Below are positions 22,340-34,473 of a DNA stretch of 64,000 nt, one piece after another. The notes under the pieces were generated by a model that did not search any database, had not been told where the DNA came from, and saw only the letters and a list, made by a program, of their open reading frames with translations. Numbering within the stretch: the stretch's first letter is position 1; every line of letters starts with the position of its first letter. Source of the DNA: Panonychus citri (Eukaryota; Arthropoda; Arachnida; Trombidiformes; Tetranychidae); contig NW_026515549.1 of NCBI RefSeq assembly GCF_014898815.1, positions 434,001 to 498,000 on the forward strand, in the 5' to 3' direction. A program made the translations under genes and the position numbers.

Positions 22340-25300
22340 ATGAATTTAATTGTTGTTGGTTTAAATGCCATTTCAAGGAAAATTTTCTCCAAGTGGACAA
22401 TTGTGATTCTATTTGTGTTGATTACATTTGATCAATCAATTTACTCCAATGGATTATCCCATCATAATAGTCCACCAGTTTTTGACTTTAAAAGGGATTG
22501 GATTATCAAGGAAAATGAATCCATAGGTAATCAGATTATCCCATTTAATTAAAGTTCAATGTTTCGTTAATTAGTTTTCAATGTTAACAATAAGATTAAT
22601 GTTTTTGTTAGAAAATGAAAAACTCATTGATTGTGACTTCCTGCCCAAAGAATAGGATTTAATTACAATGATTCGTGTCGATTGACTAACATTAACACAA
22701 CAATCTAATTGTCTCATCAATTCAGTTAAGAGTGAAGTTAATGAACTTGGTTGATCATTGATTATGGTTCATTAATCTAATTACCATCAAATTGTAATTG
22801 TTATTCTATTTCTTGTTTCCAGGTCAGAAAGTCGCTTCTGTTTCAGCTCATGATTCTGACGGAGATGAAATTGTTTATGGACTTGAATCTGGCCTATTCC
22901 GTGACGGGTCATCATATTTCAATATTAATCCTCAAACTGGACAAGTATTTGTTAAACAATCACTTGTTGGACAGGTTAGTTAATCTTATCAAATCAATTA
23001 ATTTAAATAACAATTGTATTATCATTTCTTGTACGCCTTCAATTAAGATTAACCATTGAAACGATTACAACAAAGTTTCATTCAACAATCAATTTCAATT
23101 GTTCACATAAATTGAATCTTGGTTATCAATCAATGGTGAAATTTTGTTTAATTGTCAAGTAGATTTCATTTTATACTTTGATCGACATTGTAATTGAGGT
23201 AATTGTAAAAATTTAAGTGAAAACAGTTTGGATATAATTAAGATGAACAATTGAGATTATTAATAGTTGTACAACAATAAAGGGAGAAAAATAATTAAAT
23301 CAAAGTGATTAAAGTGGTTTACTTTTAGTGAATGAAATACAAATTTTCCCAACAATTACACTAATTTCATTCTTGGAATGTAAATTTGGAATTGGAAAAT
23401 TGATAAAATCGTTGCGATTGAACTGTCCTAATGCTTTACGAACTCAAGTACTTGATGACCATTAGAACAGCAAGAGCACCGATAACGGTAATTAATACAA
23501 TCGTCTTGGTGCCCATTGAGGATTGGCTTGAGTGGTTGATGTATTTAATTGGCGGTTGTGATGTTTTCATTGACGATGACGACGGAACTTGAGATGATCG
23601 GGATGATCGCGATCTCATTCTAGTAGAATGGTGGTGATGACGATGATCATTAGATGGTCTTGGTGAATATGAAGTTACCGGTGTTTGTTGTATCGATCTT
23701 GATGAAGATAATGATGTTACTGAGGACGATTGAGATCCGGTAAGTGATCGAGATCGATGAAGTGACCTTGGAGAATCTTCTTCTGATTTTGATGACCGTC
23801 TCGATGAACCGTAATCTGGTGATCGATTTGATGATCGAGATGGAGAATTTGGTGGTGAATCGAAGTCATAATCTTGGGCATCGTATCTTCTTCTTGGATA
23901 TCGTGGTCGGTATCCACGATAACCACGACCTCGAGCACGAGCACGAGCACGACCTCGATATCTTCCGCGAGGTGTACCTCGTGGTCGCCTTGCTACTGCT
24001 TTCCGTTTGAAGCTCTTTAAACTGTTCACTAGATCTTGTCGAATATTTCCAACATTTCCATCGGAAAGCTTAATCGAATCTCGATGCTTTTCCAATACGC
24101 TATCGATTTCTGCGGAAATATCTTTATCTTCATCTTCACTTTTCTTGAAAGTGACTTTCGGCGTTCACTTGATCTTTGGAAGTGACTTTCGGCGTTCACT
24201 TTCGCCCATTAGCACCGAAATAAAATCCGAAAAAAACACTCGAAATAATTTAAACTTCTAAAATGAAGACAAGTAATGATACACAAACATTAATAGTTTC
24301 CTCGCAATTAAAATCCAAATGGAGAGTTAATTGTTGCAAAGGATTTGATAAATTGTTACAATTGTAAAAATTATCTTTCGATTTAAAAATTGACATTAAT
24401 TATGATTTTTTCTTCAAATCTTTAGGCTGGTAATAGTTTCTATGTACTAATTACTGCCGATGATGGTTATCACACGGTAAGAAGATAATTAAATTTGATT
24501 GTGACAAATAAGTAAATCAGTTAATGATTCAACAATTTGTTTAATTTTCTTAGGCTAAAATTGAAGTTAATGCCAGAATTGTCAATCCAAATTCTGATCT
24601 AAATAATTTTGGTGAGTTTTTCTTGTTCATTTGTATTAGTTGACATGAAAGTTATTAAATTGATTAACTTTAGTTGATTGTTGATGATTAATGATTATTA
24701 CTCACGTTAATCTGTATTTAGCTCTAAATCAACCTGCTCATCCATTTTCACCTTTCCATGGATCATATCCTGGACCATTTTTCGGTCAAAATGGACATAA
24801 CAATCAACGATTACCATCAGCAATTGGGTTTCCTTATTATCCATCAACAACGACATCATCATCATCTCCATCCTCATCTTCATCTCTGTCATCATCAACA
24901 TCATCTACAACAAAGGAACCATCAACATTATCATCAACTACAAGAAAACCATCATTAGTCAACTCAACTTTATCTACAATCAAATCAACACAGAAATCGG
25001 TTAATCCAACGAAACAGTTAATCACAACCAAACCAACATTAAAAGTGACCACTAGACCGACATTAGTGGTCACTGTTAATTCATCAAATGTTATTAATTA
25101 TGTTAAAAAAGTTGATAACAATACATCAAGTCAAAAGGTTACTGTTAAGATCCCAATAACAACTCAATCATCATCATCATCATCACCTACAACACAATCA
25201 ACATCAACTTCATCATTAACAACCACAACAACGAAGCCAATTGTAGCTGATATTAATCACCATGGATTTAATCACCATCATCATCAATCTCATCAATCGA

Positions 25301-26687
25301 TGAAACTATTTTTTGAAATACTTCCTCTTCTAGCGACAATCATTTTTTTCACCTTAATTGGTTTTCTAATTTTTGGACTAAGTCGCTTATGTACTAGTCG
25401 AACTGAATCATCTTCGCACCTTGGCTCATGGCCGATGATGATAAAACCATCGGCTAATAAATGCGATTCAATGGAAACATCGGTTTGTTCAATCACAAGT
25501 GACCTTGAATATCGACCTGGTCCCTTTTATCCGCCAAACGTTTTCCCATCGGCACCAGAAAGTTACAGTGTCTTTGGAACCAATGATTTAAATGCAGCTC
25601 AATTAATTCCCAACAATTTAGAGAAATGGGAATTCCCTCGACATCATCTTCGTCTCTTGGGTATTCTGGGCGAAGGTTGTTTCGGTCGAGTTTGGAAGTG
25701 CGAAGCTTTCAGCATAAACGATGTCGAAGGTGCAACAATTGTGGCCGTTAAAACGACCAAAGAAACTTCATCGGAACAAGAGAAACGCGATTTAATGAGT
25801 GAATTAGAGATCATGTCACAACTCGAGGAGCACCCGAATGTCGTTAGTCTACTGGGCTGTTGTACTGAAATCGAGCCTCGATTCCTGATTTTAGAATATG
25901 TTCCATTTGGAACTCTACAAAGTTACCTTCGGGACAATCGATCAGAGCGATTCTATGGTAACATTCTCGGCGCATTTACGTCCCAAGATCTTACGTCATT
26001 TGCTTATCAAATTTCGAAAGGGATGGAATATATAAGTTCCAAAGGAGTAAGAGACTTTCACCAATTAACTTGACCAATTAAGTGATTAACTAACTTTTCT
26101 TTCATAATTAGATTATCCATCGTGACCTTGCCGCTCGCAACATTTTAATGGGAAACAATAAAACTTGTAAAATCGGCGACTTTGGTTTCTCTCGGCAAAT
26201 TATAATCAATCAAATTTACGAACGAAAATCAGAGGTTAGTTAATTTTAGTGATTAATTTTAATTCGATTGATAATAAATTGTTGATATTTCTTACAAAAG
26301 GGCCGACTTCCAATACGATGGATGGCTCCAGAATCGTTATCGGATAATTTGTTCAGCGTTTCGAGCGATGTTTGGTCATTTGGTATCTTAATGTGGGAGA
26401 TTTGTACCCTTGGGTCAACACCCTATCCAGGAATGTCCACCAAAGAGGTCATGAGAAAAGTTCGTGATGGTTATCGACTCGAAAAGCCTGAACACTGTAA
26501 ACGGGAGATTTACAACATTATGTTTTATTGTTGGGATTCGCTGCCCGATGAGAGGCCAAAATTTCCCGAAATAACCAAAATGTTGGACAATTTGGTGACC
26601 AGTGAAAACGATTACATTGAACTTGACCGATTCCCTGACCACTCTTATTATAATGTTCTTACTAATCTTTCCGGAGAAAAACTGTAA
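22340..26687 (+). CDS. Cad96Ca/Stitcher-like receptor tyrosine kinase
   Basis: Seven exons: 22340-22526, 22823-22974, 24426-24476, 24554-24611, 24722-26046, 26112-26234, 26301-26687; phases join, about 760 aa. A signal peptide is followed by one cadherin-like repeat (HDSDGDEIVYGLES, YFNINPQTGQVFVKQ, LITADDG). A long Ser/Thr-rich, mucin-like stalk comes next. The membrane helix is around LPLLATIIFFTLIGFLIFGL. The tyrosine kinase has LGEGCFGRVWK, VAVKTTKE, HRDLAARN, KIGDFGFS, IRWMAPESL and DVWSFGILMWEICTLG. This matches insect Cad96Ca, which works in epidermal wound repair. It could instead be another RTK with a short cadherin ectodomain. Intron 2 (22975-24425) holds an antisense ORF. Confidence 0.88.
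23436..24209 (-). pseudogene. Antisense Arg/Ser-rich ORF with C-terminal membrane helix, nested in the RTK intron
   Basis: An open frame of more than 230 codons inside intron 2 of the Cad96Ca-like gene, on the opposite strand. From about residue 24 it is basic and charged. An RGR/RAR-rich stretch (RGRYRGRARARARGRGYRGY) follows, then a long Ser/Arg (SR-type) region and a His run. It ends with a hydrophobic segment, TKTIVLITVIGALAVLMVIKY, like a tail anchor. The frame has no ATG of its own; an in-frame ATG at 24209 is separated from it by a TGA at 24165-24167, inside a 31-bp tandem duplication. It may be a decayed or retroposed gene, or a gene whose first exon I cannot see. I do not recognise the family. 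Confidence 0.5.
24149..24201. repeat. Tandem duplication, 31-bp period
   Basis: The 22-nt word at 24149-24170 recurs exactly at 24180-24201. It lies at the 5' end of the nested antisense ORF and includes its in-frame stop. Confidence 0.85.
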
Positions 26688-27120
26688 TCTCATAATCACC
26701 AAATTGTCGATTCAATTGTAATCATAATTGTAGTTACATTTTAATTCATTTTTTTATCAATTAATTATCCACATTCTGGTCAATGCACTTTCGTTTTTTT
26801 TTGCCATAAACTTAATTAAAATTCGTATTAATTAATTTACGCTCGTTTATTCAAACTTGTTGATTAAGAAACTATTAGATGATAAATAATGATGATTTTT
26901 GATTTGTGATAATCAAAAGTAATAATAATTTTTTGTCAATGGTCAACAGAAAACTAAATTAAAATATAAAGGATTGTGATTAAGTAGTTAATCATACATG
27001 TAGGGTAAAATGCTGCCCCTTAAATTGACAGTTAATTGTATTCAATACATGTGACATAAAATTAGAAATTGGTTTGAAAGGTTCGGTGGTTTGTTGATTG
27101 CGTCAATTGTTTGCTGTTGA
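26688..27120. other. Convergent intergenic region, RTK / ELOVL6
   Basis: About 430 bp between two stop codons on opposite strands. It should contain both 3' UTRs and polyadenylation signals. AT-rich, nothing else visible. Confidence 0.6.
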
Positions 27121-29754
27121 TTATTGACTTTTTGCTTTCTCTTTCACTGATTGTTGATTAACTGTTTTAATGCACGTTGTTGATGAGCTTGGTTCCTTTT
27201 GGTTACTTTTGATTCCATAAGTATTAACAAAAAAGTGAGCAAATAAAACAAAATAACTACCATACATAATTAAACCTAATTTAGCTGTTGAAACGGGTAA
27301 TTTACAGGCAACACCTTGTGTGGCTTTGGAGTAGCCATAGTAGGTGACGAAACAGCCGATGACCATTTGAATAATTTGTGAACTAGTGATGACCATGGCT
27401 AATTTTCTGGGCACTTTGAAACCGAGAGCACGAGCAGCGTAATAAGTGTACATCATCGAGTGGACCAAATAGTTCATGCAAATGTACCACCTCGCCGGTG
27501 AAATGTGTTGACCGTAAGTGTACCAAGTGAAGATGAGAACCGTAATGTGATGGTACCAATGAAGAAAGATGAGATTTTGCTTCCTCAGAACAATGAAAAT
27601 CGTATCACCTAATTCTGGAACCTTGGATAAGGCAAACATCCATGTCCAGAATCCAGAGACTCGAGTAACTTCAACATAACTTGGATTGCAAACAGTGTGA
27701 TAGAATCCAAAGTTGTTCAATACATGTAACATCTCAGGTACAGTTCTAAAAATAGAGAAGTGGAAATATCATCAGGAAAGTGAAACATTAACAAGTGCTG
27801 ATTATTAGCAGACAATCAAATGTTCATGACTATGATTAGTACGAGAAACTGTTAGAGGATGAAGATAATGAAGGAAACAGGGGATGATAACAATTTGATA
27901 GGAATAGTAATCGATATGAATTTTGTTTTTCAGTGTTCATGCTAAGTTCTGGATAAGATTAGAAATATTTCTCTCTCACTTTCTCTCTCAGCTTTTGATC
28001 AATTTGTTTTAGTATAATCATATAGTAGACACAGAGAGAAGCAAAAGAATCATGATAATATTATTAGTAAACAATATCGATTTTCAAAACAGACGATTTC
28101 ATGATAGTTATCTAATACATTATGATTCTGTTTCATGATATTGAGATTATATGTTTCTGGTCAGATTTCCTTGAATAAATTTCCGATTTCTTGATGAAAG
28201 TTTTCATATTTTCTGAGTTCAAGTTTCTTCATGGTTTGTTTACATTCTTAGATTTTGGTTTGTTTTCTTTATGAAAGAACCTTTGTAAATAAAACTAACT
28301 GTCGATTCTACTTATCGAACCATTTCGAGTCCATCAATTGTGTTAATGCGAAGAGAGTGAGAGAGAAAATTGATCGAGATGGTTAGTTACCAATATTATT
28401 AACTCTCTCTTATTGTGCCTTCCATGTCAATTGATGATTATTATTTAATAATCATTATTATCTGAGACAAGCTGAGTCAGCGCTATGAATACAATACTGG
28501 TGTGAGTGAACATGGTATTAACAAGCAACATGGATTGACAATTAAATATTGTGACGCTAAACCAGAAAGTGAGAGAGATGATAAAAGAGTGAGAATGATG
28601 AAAGGAAATAATAAAGGAAAAAGAGACTAGCTATATCGAAATCAATATCGAAAATCGATTTAATAAACTATGTGAAAATCATTATGGTAATGGCTCTGGT
28701 CTTTGTTTTGATTTCTACACTCGAAAAAGGAGAGAAAAGAAAGAAAGAAAGAAAGAGAAGAGAGAGAGAGAGAGAGAGAGAAGATCTAACATGGAAGTCG
28801 TAGCAAACATTGGAAAATAAAAGAATAAAAAATTCAATAAGCTTCCTTGTTTTATCCTATTCTTTTGGTGAAAGAAACTCATCACTCCCGAGACAAGATT
28901 GATTACATTTAATCTATCAACAACATGGATTATCACCGTGGAGTCATTGAGATATGAATTATTATGATCACTATCCAATTAAAAAGCTAATCAAATTATA
29001 AAACTGAAAATCTGCGTGAAAAAAATGAGAGATGATGGATATAAACACGAAAGTATATAAATATTAGGATGAAGAAGAACCATTAATGTAGATTGATGGA
29101 GAGGTTGCAGTTAGTCGAGTTTCTGTTAGTCGACTGACAAAGGAATCATCGCTAATCGAAAAAGGAATAATCATCTGCTTAAGATAATGAAGCACTTTCG
29201 ATAATTCGAAAGCAAGAAATCTTTTGTAGGCTGAATCTCACTCGATTTCGGATTCACGAGATCTAATTTAGACCAAAATTAGATCATCGACTAGTTAATT
29301 TACTCGACTGAGTTTGGAGAAAAGTGGCTTGACTCAAGTGAAAATATTCTCGACTCATTTATCAATCCGAATAACCAAAGACTCCATGATGGAGAAAGAA
29401 AAACTAGGGCAGTGAGAGAGAACAGAGATGATGAATTACAGATCAAATGATTTACCTTAATGTTCCAGCAATTGAGAATAAGGCCAATGATAAATTCCAA
29501 AGGGTTAAGGTCCTTCTTAATTTGAACGGTGGACGGTTTGACATATAAGCTTGACCACCGAAGACAATCAACATGTAAACAGCGACCCAGTAAAAGGCTT
29601 CGTGCCAATGCGTTTGCATCCACTCTCGTTTCTCTCGATACTCGAAAGATTGTTCGAACTTGAATATAAAACTATAATTCGGTGAAATGTGACTCGATTC
29701 TTGAATTGATGGTCCATCACCTGGAATAGTGGTTACTGTCGTTGTTGGGTCCAT
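27121..29754 (-). CDS. Elovl6: Very-long-chain fatty acid elongase, ELOVL6 type
   Basis: Two coding exons, 29754-29456 and 27745-27121, joined in phase 2, about 307 aa. ELO-family condensing enzyme of the ER membrane that adds two carbons to C12-C16 acyl-CoA with malonyl-CoA. Diagnostic motifs are KVPELGDTIFIVLRKQ, the catalytic HxxHH box FLHWYHHITVL, MNYLVHSMMYTYYA and QMVIGCFVTYYGY. The WTW and PELGDTIF forms match ELOVL6/Baldspot rather than ELOVL4/7. Multiple hydrophobic helices are evident. The C-terminus KAKSQ fits a KxKxx ER retrieval signal. The intron of 1.7 kb (27746-29455) is the largest of the gene. The start is 90 bp from one arm of an inverted repeat. Confidence 0.95.
27746..29455 (-). 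other. ELOVL6 intron with GA microsatellite
   Basis: Purine-rich microsatellite at about 28728-28781 (GAAA then GA repeats). A chance 87-codon frame covers part of it. No nested gene was seen. Confidence 0.6.
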
Positions 29755-29849
29755 TCTGATGATCTTCTCGATTGATCCAAAATCGTTGCAATTTGTGAAT
29801 GTTTTCCAATAGCAAAAAAACTGAATCGAATCGAAAAAAGAACAAAAAA

Positions 29850-30194
29850 TAATACAAATAGTTAGATTGTAATCACTTAATTATGGTAAAAGAGATTCAC
29901 CTTTTCTATCAATGAAAAAAGAGAGAAGATTTTAACTGATTTTTCCAAAAAGGTAGATTTTGATTAAGATAATTAATTAGAACAAAATTAGGAGAATAGA
30001 GAGAAAGAGAACTGTAATTGTGGGTGGAATGGTTTATATTCTTTAGACACTAAGCCAAGACACTGATTATTCCTGAGAGAAGACAAGATGGAGGAATTGA
30101 TGAGAGAGAATTAAAAATAATATCTTGAATTGAGAAGATGATATAGTTGAGAGATGGAGATGATAATAAAGATGAAGATGACGAGAAAAGATAA
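29850..30194. repeat. Inverted repeat, left arm
   Basis: The reverse complement of this segment recurs at 31353-31703 with only a few substitutions and small indels over about 345 bp. It covers the ELOVL6 upstream region, ending about 95 bp before the ELOVL6 ATG. It includes a TATAAA-like element near 30032-30038 read on the minus strand. Confidence 0.93.
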
Positions 30195-31352
30195 TTATGA
30201 GATGATATATTTAAGTAGAAAGATGATTCTTGTTATGTTACTTGTTTTCTCTCCATAAACAGAAACACTGTTACACTTTAATAATTGGTCCAAGAGGATG
30301 GAGAAAACGAAGAAATCAAATTAATCATTACCTGGATTCTCTGGTGAAGATAATCAAGAGAATTAAATTTATTGAATGAACATAATTAGAAAGTTTGACA
30401 ATCGAGAAAAAAAACACAATTGATAATGTTACCGGCACGAAGAGACTCAAGCAACTGATTCTTTTATCCATAAAGAGCATGACTTGATTTCTTTTCTAAT
30501 TGTAATCATTTAACAAAGAGTTTGCGTTAATTATGATTAATCTCTTAATCGTTTATCATGGAAATTAATTAATTGTCCATTAAATTGCTTGTTGAGTCGC
30601 GAACCTTTCCACTTGTGGTTAAACCAGCAATCGGTGGGAATACCGGTTAATCATATCAGAAGAAATCAAATAAACTTGAATTAACTAATTAGATTGTAAT
30701 TAGAAATAGATATTGTTTACCTTTGATGATTAGGATTATTTAGAGTTGAATTGTTAATTATTGTTGATTTGGAGTAAAAATTATTTATTGTTTTTTATTT
30801 GTTCACTTCTTTTCCCCCATTAAAATGATCAATTGATTTTCAATTAACTTTCGCCAATTTATTGATTTTTTTGTTCCTTTGAATTTTCAATGATCGATTG
30901 CAGTTTTAATGAACTAAAACTAACCCGATTGATTTTATTATCATTATTGTATCATGATTTAGTTCATCACGAAATGTTTAACTTCTTAATCATTCACCAT
31001 TAATACTATAATCGTAATAATTAGAACAAAATTAAATGTCAAGGATATTCAACTGTAGTTTATTAATATCAATTGTAGACAATTAAATGATGAAGAAAAA
31101 GGGAAATTATTTAGAAACTGAGCATTTCTTTGGGTATTAAGAAACTCCAATTGAGTTTGGCCGATACTCAATCGTCATATTTTAGCATCAAGGTCATTCC
31201 GGTCATTCGATCAGGATAAAGTTTCAAGGTCATTTGATGGTCAGAATCAAATTTAAATTTGAATAATGAGGCAGAAAACGAGATAGTAGATTATTAGTTG
31301 ATTTTTCCAAAGGATTGATTTTAATTATTTTCTTAGTTAATTAGAGTCGATG

Positions 31353-31703
31353 TTATCTTTTCTCGTCATCTTCATCTTTATTATCATCTCCATCTCTCAA
31401 CTATATCATCTTCTCAATTCAAGATATTATTTTTAATTCTCTCTCATCAATTCCTCCATCTTGTCTTCTCTCAGGAATAATCAGTGTCTTGGCTTAGTGT
31501 CTAAAGAATATAAACCATTCCACCCACAATTACAGTTCTCTTTCTCTCTATTCTCCTAATTTTTGTTCTAATTAATTATCTTAATCAAAATCTACCTTTT
31601 TGGAAAAATCAGCTAAAATCTTCTCTCTTTCTTTCATTGATAGAAAAGGTGAATCTCTTTTACCATAATTAAGTGATTACAATCTAACTAAATTATTTGT
31701 ATT
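31353..31703. repeat. Inverted repeat, right arm
   Basis: Mirror copy of 29850-30194; the spacer between the arms is about 1.16 kb. It lies upstream of USP22 and is oriented towards it in the same way that the left arm is oriented towards ELOVL6. The TATAAA-like element here is near 31509-31515 on the plus strand. Confidence 0.93.
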
Positions 31704-32118
31704 CTTTTGTATTCTTTTTCTCCTTCCAACTAACCATCAAATGACCTTGAAACTTGATTGCAACAGTTTGACTTGGATATTAAAATAAGTAGATAATCCT
31801 TGGTGATGATCAATTTTATCGAGGCACAACTTTATCGAGTTTAATTCACCTTCAATTGATGAGAATCGAAGAGCTCAAGTTAAGTGAACTTTTAACTCAT
31901 TCGATTGACCGACAAGTCGCCAGGTGTCGCCAGGAGCAATCAGATGTTCTGCTCTCTTTCAATGAGAATCCTCATTATCTGTGATAAACTCCTCGCGTTA
32001 AATTGTCTCAATTAGCTGATTGGAATTCTTTTTGGAATATAATTTGTAAATTGTCGAGTTTTTATTAATTATTATCCCTGATTTTACAGGGGAACCTGTT
32101 GATCAAATTTGTTCCACT

Positions 32119-34473
32119 ATGAGTGAGATGAGTGTCTCTCAACCAAATCTTTCTATTTCCAAAGCAAGTTGTTCTCACGTGGAAGCTTTTAAAACATCTA
32201 AACTTGGATTGAAAAATTTTTCTATTATTTTAACTAATTTTGTGGCTACCCTTTCATTGGAGGCCAGAAAGCGTAAATCTCAGGCCATGATATGTTTCAA
32301 TTGTGGACCCACAAAGTTTCCTATTCGTTTACACGCTTGTCTCGAGTGTATCTATTTTGGTTGTTATCAACATAAACATATCCATGAGCATGCGAAAACA
32401 ACTAATCACAATCTAGGTTAGTTGATTAACTGTCGACATTTTTCATTTTATTGTTGAACATCAATTAACTACCATCAGTTGACCTTCATCTCTCATGTTC
32501 ACATTCGATGACAAGTATCACTAATCTAATCCGTTTCTCTTCTTGCCTTTGACAGCCATTGACGTTACCTGGGGATATGTTTATTGTTACCCTTGTCGTG
32601 ATTACGTTTACGATTCTGATTTAGAAAGAATTTCGAAAAGGAAAAAATTCAAATCAAATAAAGCAACCGGAACATCTTATGCACAGTATTACACTTGGGA
32701 ACCAACTCACCAGGAGCTTGAAATTCTGAAACAAAACTCTCAACGTAGACGGATTTCAGATAATTCTTACATAGGTTAACTCATTGAGACCATTTTCTTT
32801 TTCATTTTTCTCCAATTTCGTGACCATCTGAGACTAATTTTCTTTGTTCTCATTTCCACAGGTTTGAGAGGACTGATTAATTTAGGAAATACGTGTTTCA
32901 TGAATTGTATTGTTCAAGCTCTTACACACACACCGTTACTTAGAGATTATTTTCTATCAGATAAACATATCTGCCAATTTCGAGATGACCCTTCCATGTG
33001 TTTGGTCTGTGAAATGTCAAGACTTTTTCAAGAAGTAATTCAACCTTCTTGTTTATATATTCTCTAAGTTATCTTTTCCTTTCGTTCTATTCCAAGACCA
33101 ATATCCATTTTCTTTTCTAAATCAAAAGATGTAACAATAACGGTTGTACTTGTCTTCAAATTTTCAGTTCTATTCAGGAAAAAGTACACCTCACATTCCT
33201 TTTAAATTATTACATCTTGTATGGACTCACGCCCGTCATCTAGCGGGCTACGAACAGCAGGATGCTCACGAATTTTTTATCGCCACTTTGGATGTTCTTC
33301 ACCGTCATTGTAAAGGTAGTTCGCTAATCAATACAATTAGAACATTCTCTTTGTTTCCATTATGTGAATATCTAATCATTTCTCTTTCTCTCCCAAGGCT
33401 CAAGTGGACCATCTAATAGTAATCCTCACCATTGTTCATGTATAATAGATCAAATTTTCACGGGTAATTTACAATCTGATGTAGTTTGTCAATATTGCAA
33501 GTAAGTCGCTTAAATTGGTCAATGAATTTTTGTATTCTAATGACGGGTTAATTTCTCTCTTAATTTTATATTATTCTTTTAGAGGTGTTTCAACGACGAT
33601 CGATCCTTTTTGGGACATATCATTAGACCTTGGACCTAGTTTACATATGAGGCAGCAACTCGCTGCTTCGTCGACTACTCAAACTTATTGTGACGAATCT
33701 GAACCTAAATCACTTCTCGACTGTCTCGAACGTTTTACTCGACCAGAACATTTAGGAAGTTCGGCAAAAATCAAATGTAGTACGTGCCAAATCAATCAAG
33801 AGTCAACCAAACAATTATCAATGAAAAAATTACCCATAGTTGCAAGTTTTCATCTTAAGGTATAATTTATTTCTCTCTCTCTCATTAATCTTGACTAAAC
33901 TCGACTTTTAACCAAGGAAAATGTTTTCCTTGTCTTACTTTTATTTCTTTGTTTAATTTTAAATCTCTTTTATTTCTCAGCGATTTGAACATTCTAATAG
34001 GTTTCATAAAAAGATCTCAACTTTTATATCTTTCCCTCAATATCTCGACATGAGTCCTTTCATGGCCTCTCGTCGAGGTTGTAAACCAACAATCGACGCA
34101 TCTTATGCAAACGGATCACCTCTGAATGAGAACAAGTATGAGTTAGATAATTTTCTCTCCCAAAGAAAATCACCTCGCTTTACTCTCTCTTCAAATTACA
34201 GGTACTGTCTCTTTGCGGTGGTCAATCACAGTGGAACCATTGAGACTGGTCACTACACTGCGTATGTGCGTCAACATAAAGACCAGTGGTTCAAATGTGA
34301 TGATCACATAATAACTCGAGCCAGTGTTCAGGATGTTCTTGATAGCGAAGGGTAAATTGATTGATCCTTTCACTGTAATACAAACGATTCTAATATTGAT
34401 TCTTATTTTTATTTATCTTTTTTTTTCTAGGTATTTACTTTTCTATCATAAGGAATTTCTAGAATACGAATAA
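32119..34473 (+). CDS. Usp22: Ubiquitin-specific protease USP22 / nonstop (SAGA deubiquitinase)
   Basis: Removes ubiquitin from histone H2B as the catalytic subunit of the SAGA DUB module. Nine exons: 32119-32416, 32556-32774, 32862-33034, 33168-33315, 33398-33500, 33583-33859, 33981-34135, 34202-34351, 34431-34473; about 521 aa, close to the human 525. A ZnF-UBP lies at the N-terminus (CSHVEAFK, ICFNCG, HACLECIYFGCY.HKHIHEHAK). The USP domain has the catalytic Cys box GLINLGNTCFMN, QQDAHEFF, zinc-binding CxxC pairs (CQYCK, CSTCQ) and the His box GHYTAYV. The end YLLFYHKEFLEYE is typical of USP22. The 66-nt intron at 34136-34201 is in frame and stop-free, so it reads through; family alignment (NENK-YCLFAVVNH) shows it is an intron. 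Confidence 0.96.

Larger units (their letters stand above)
29755..32118. other. Divergent intergenic region, ELOVL6 / USP22
   Basis: About 2.4 kb holding both inverted-repeat arms and an AT-rich spacer (30195-31352). The stretch just upstream of USP22 has a short repeat of the word TCGCCAGG near 31917-31935. No coding sequence was found. Confidence 0.65.
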
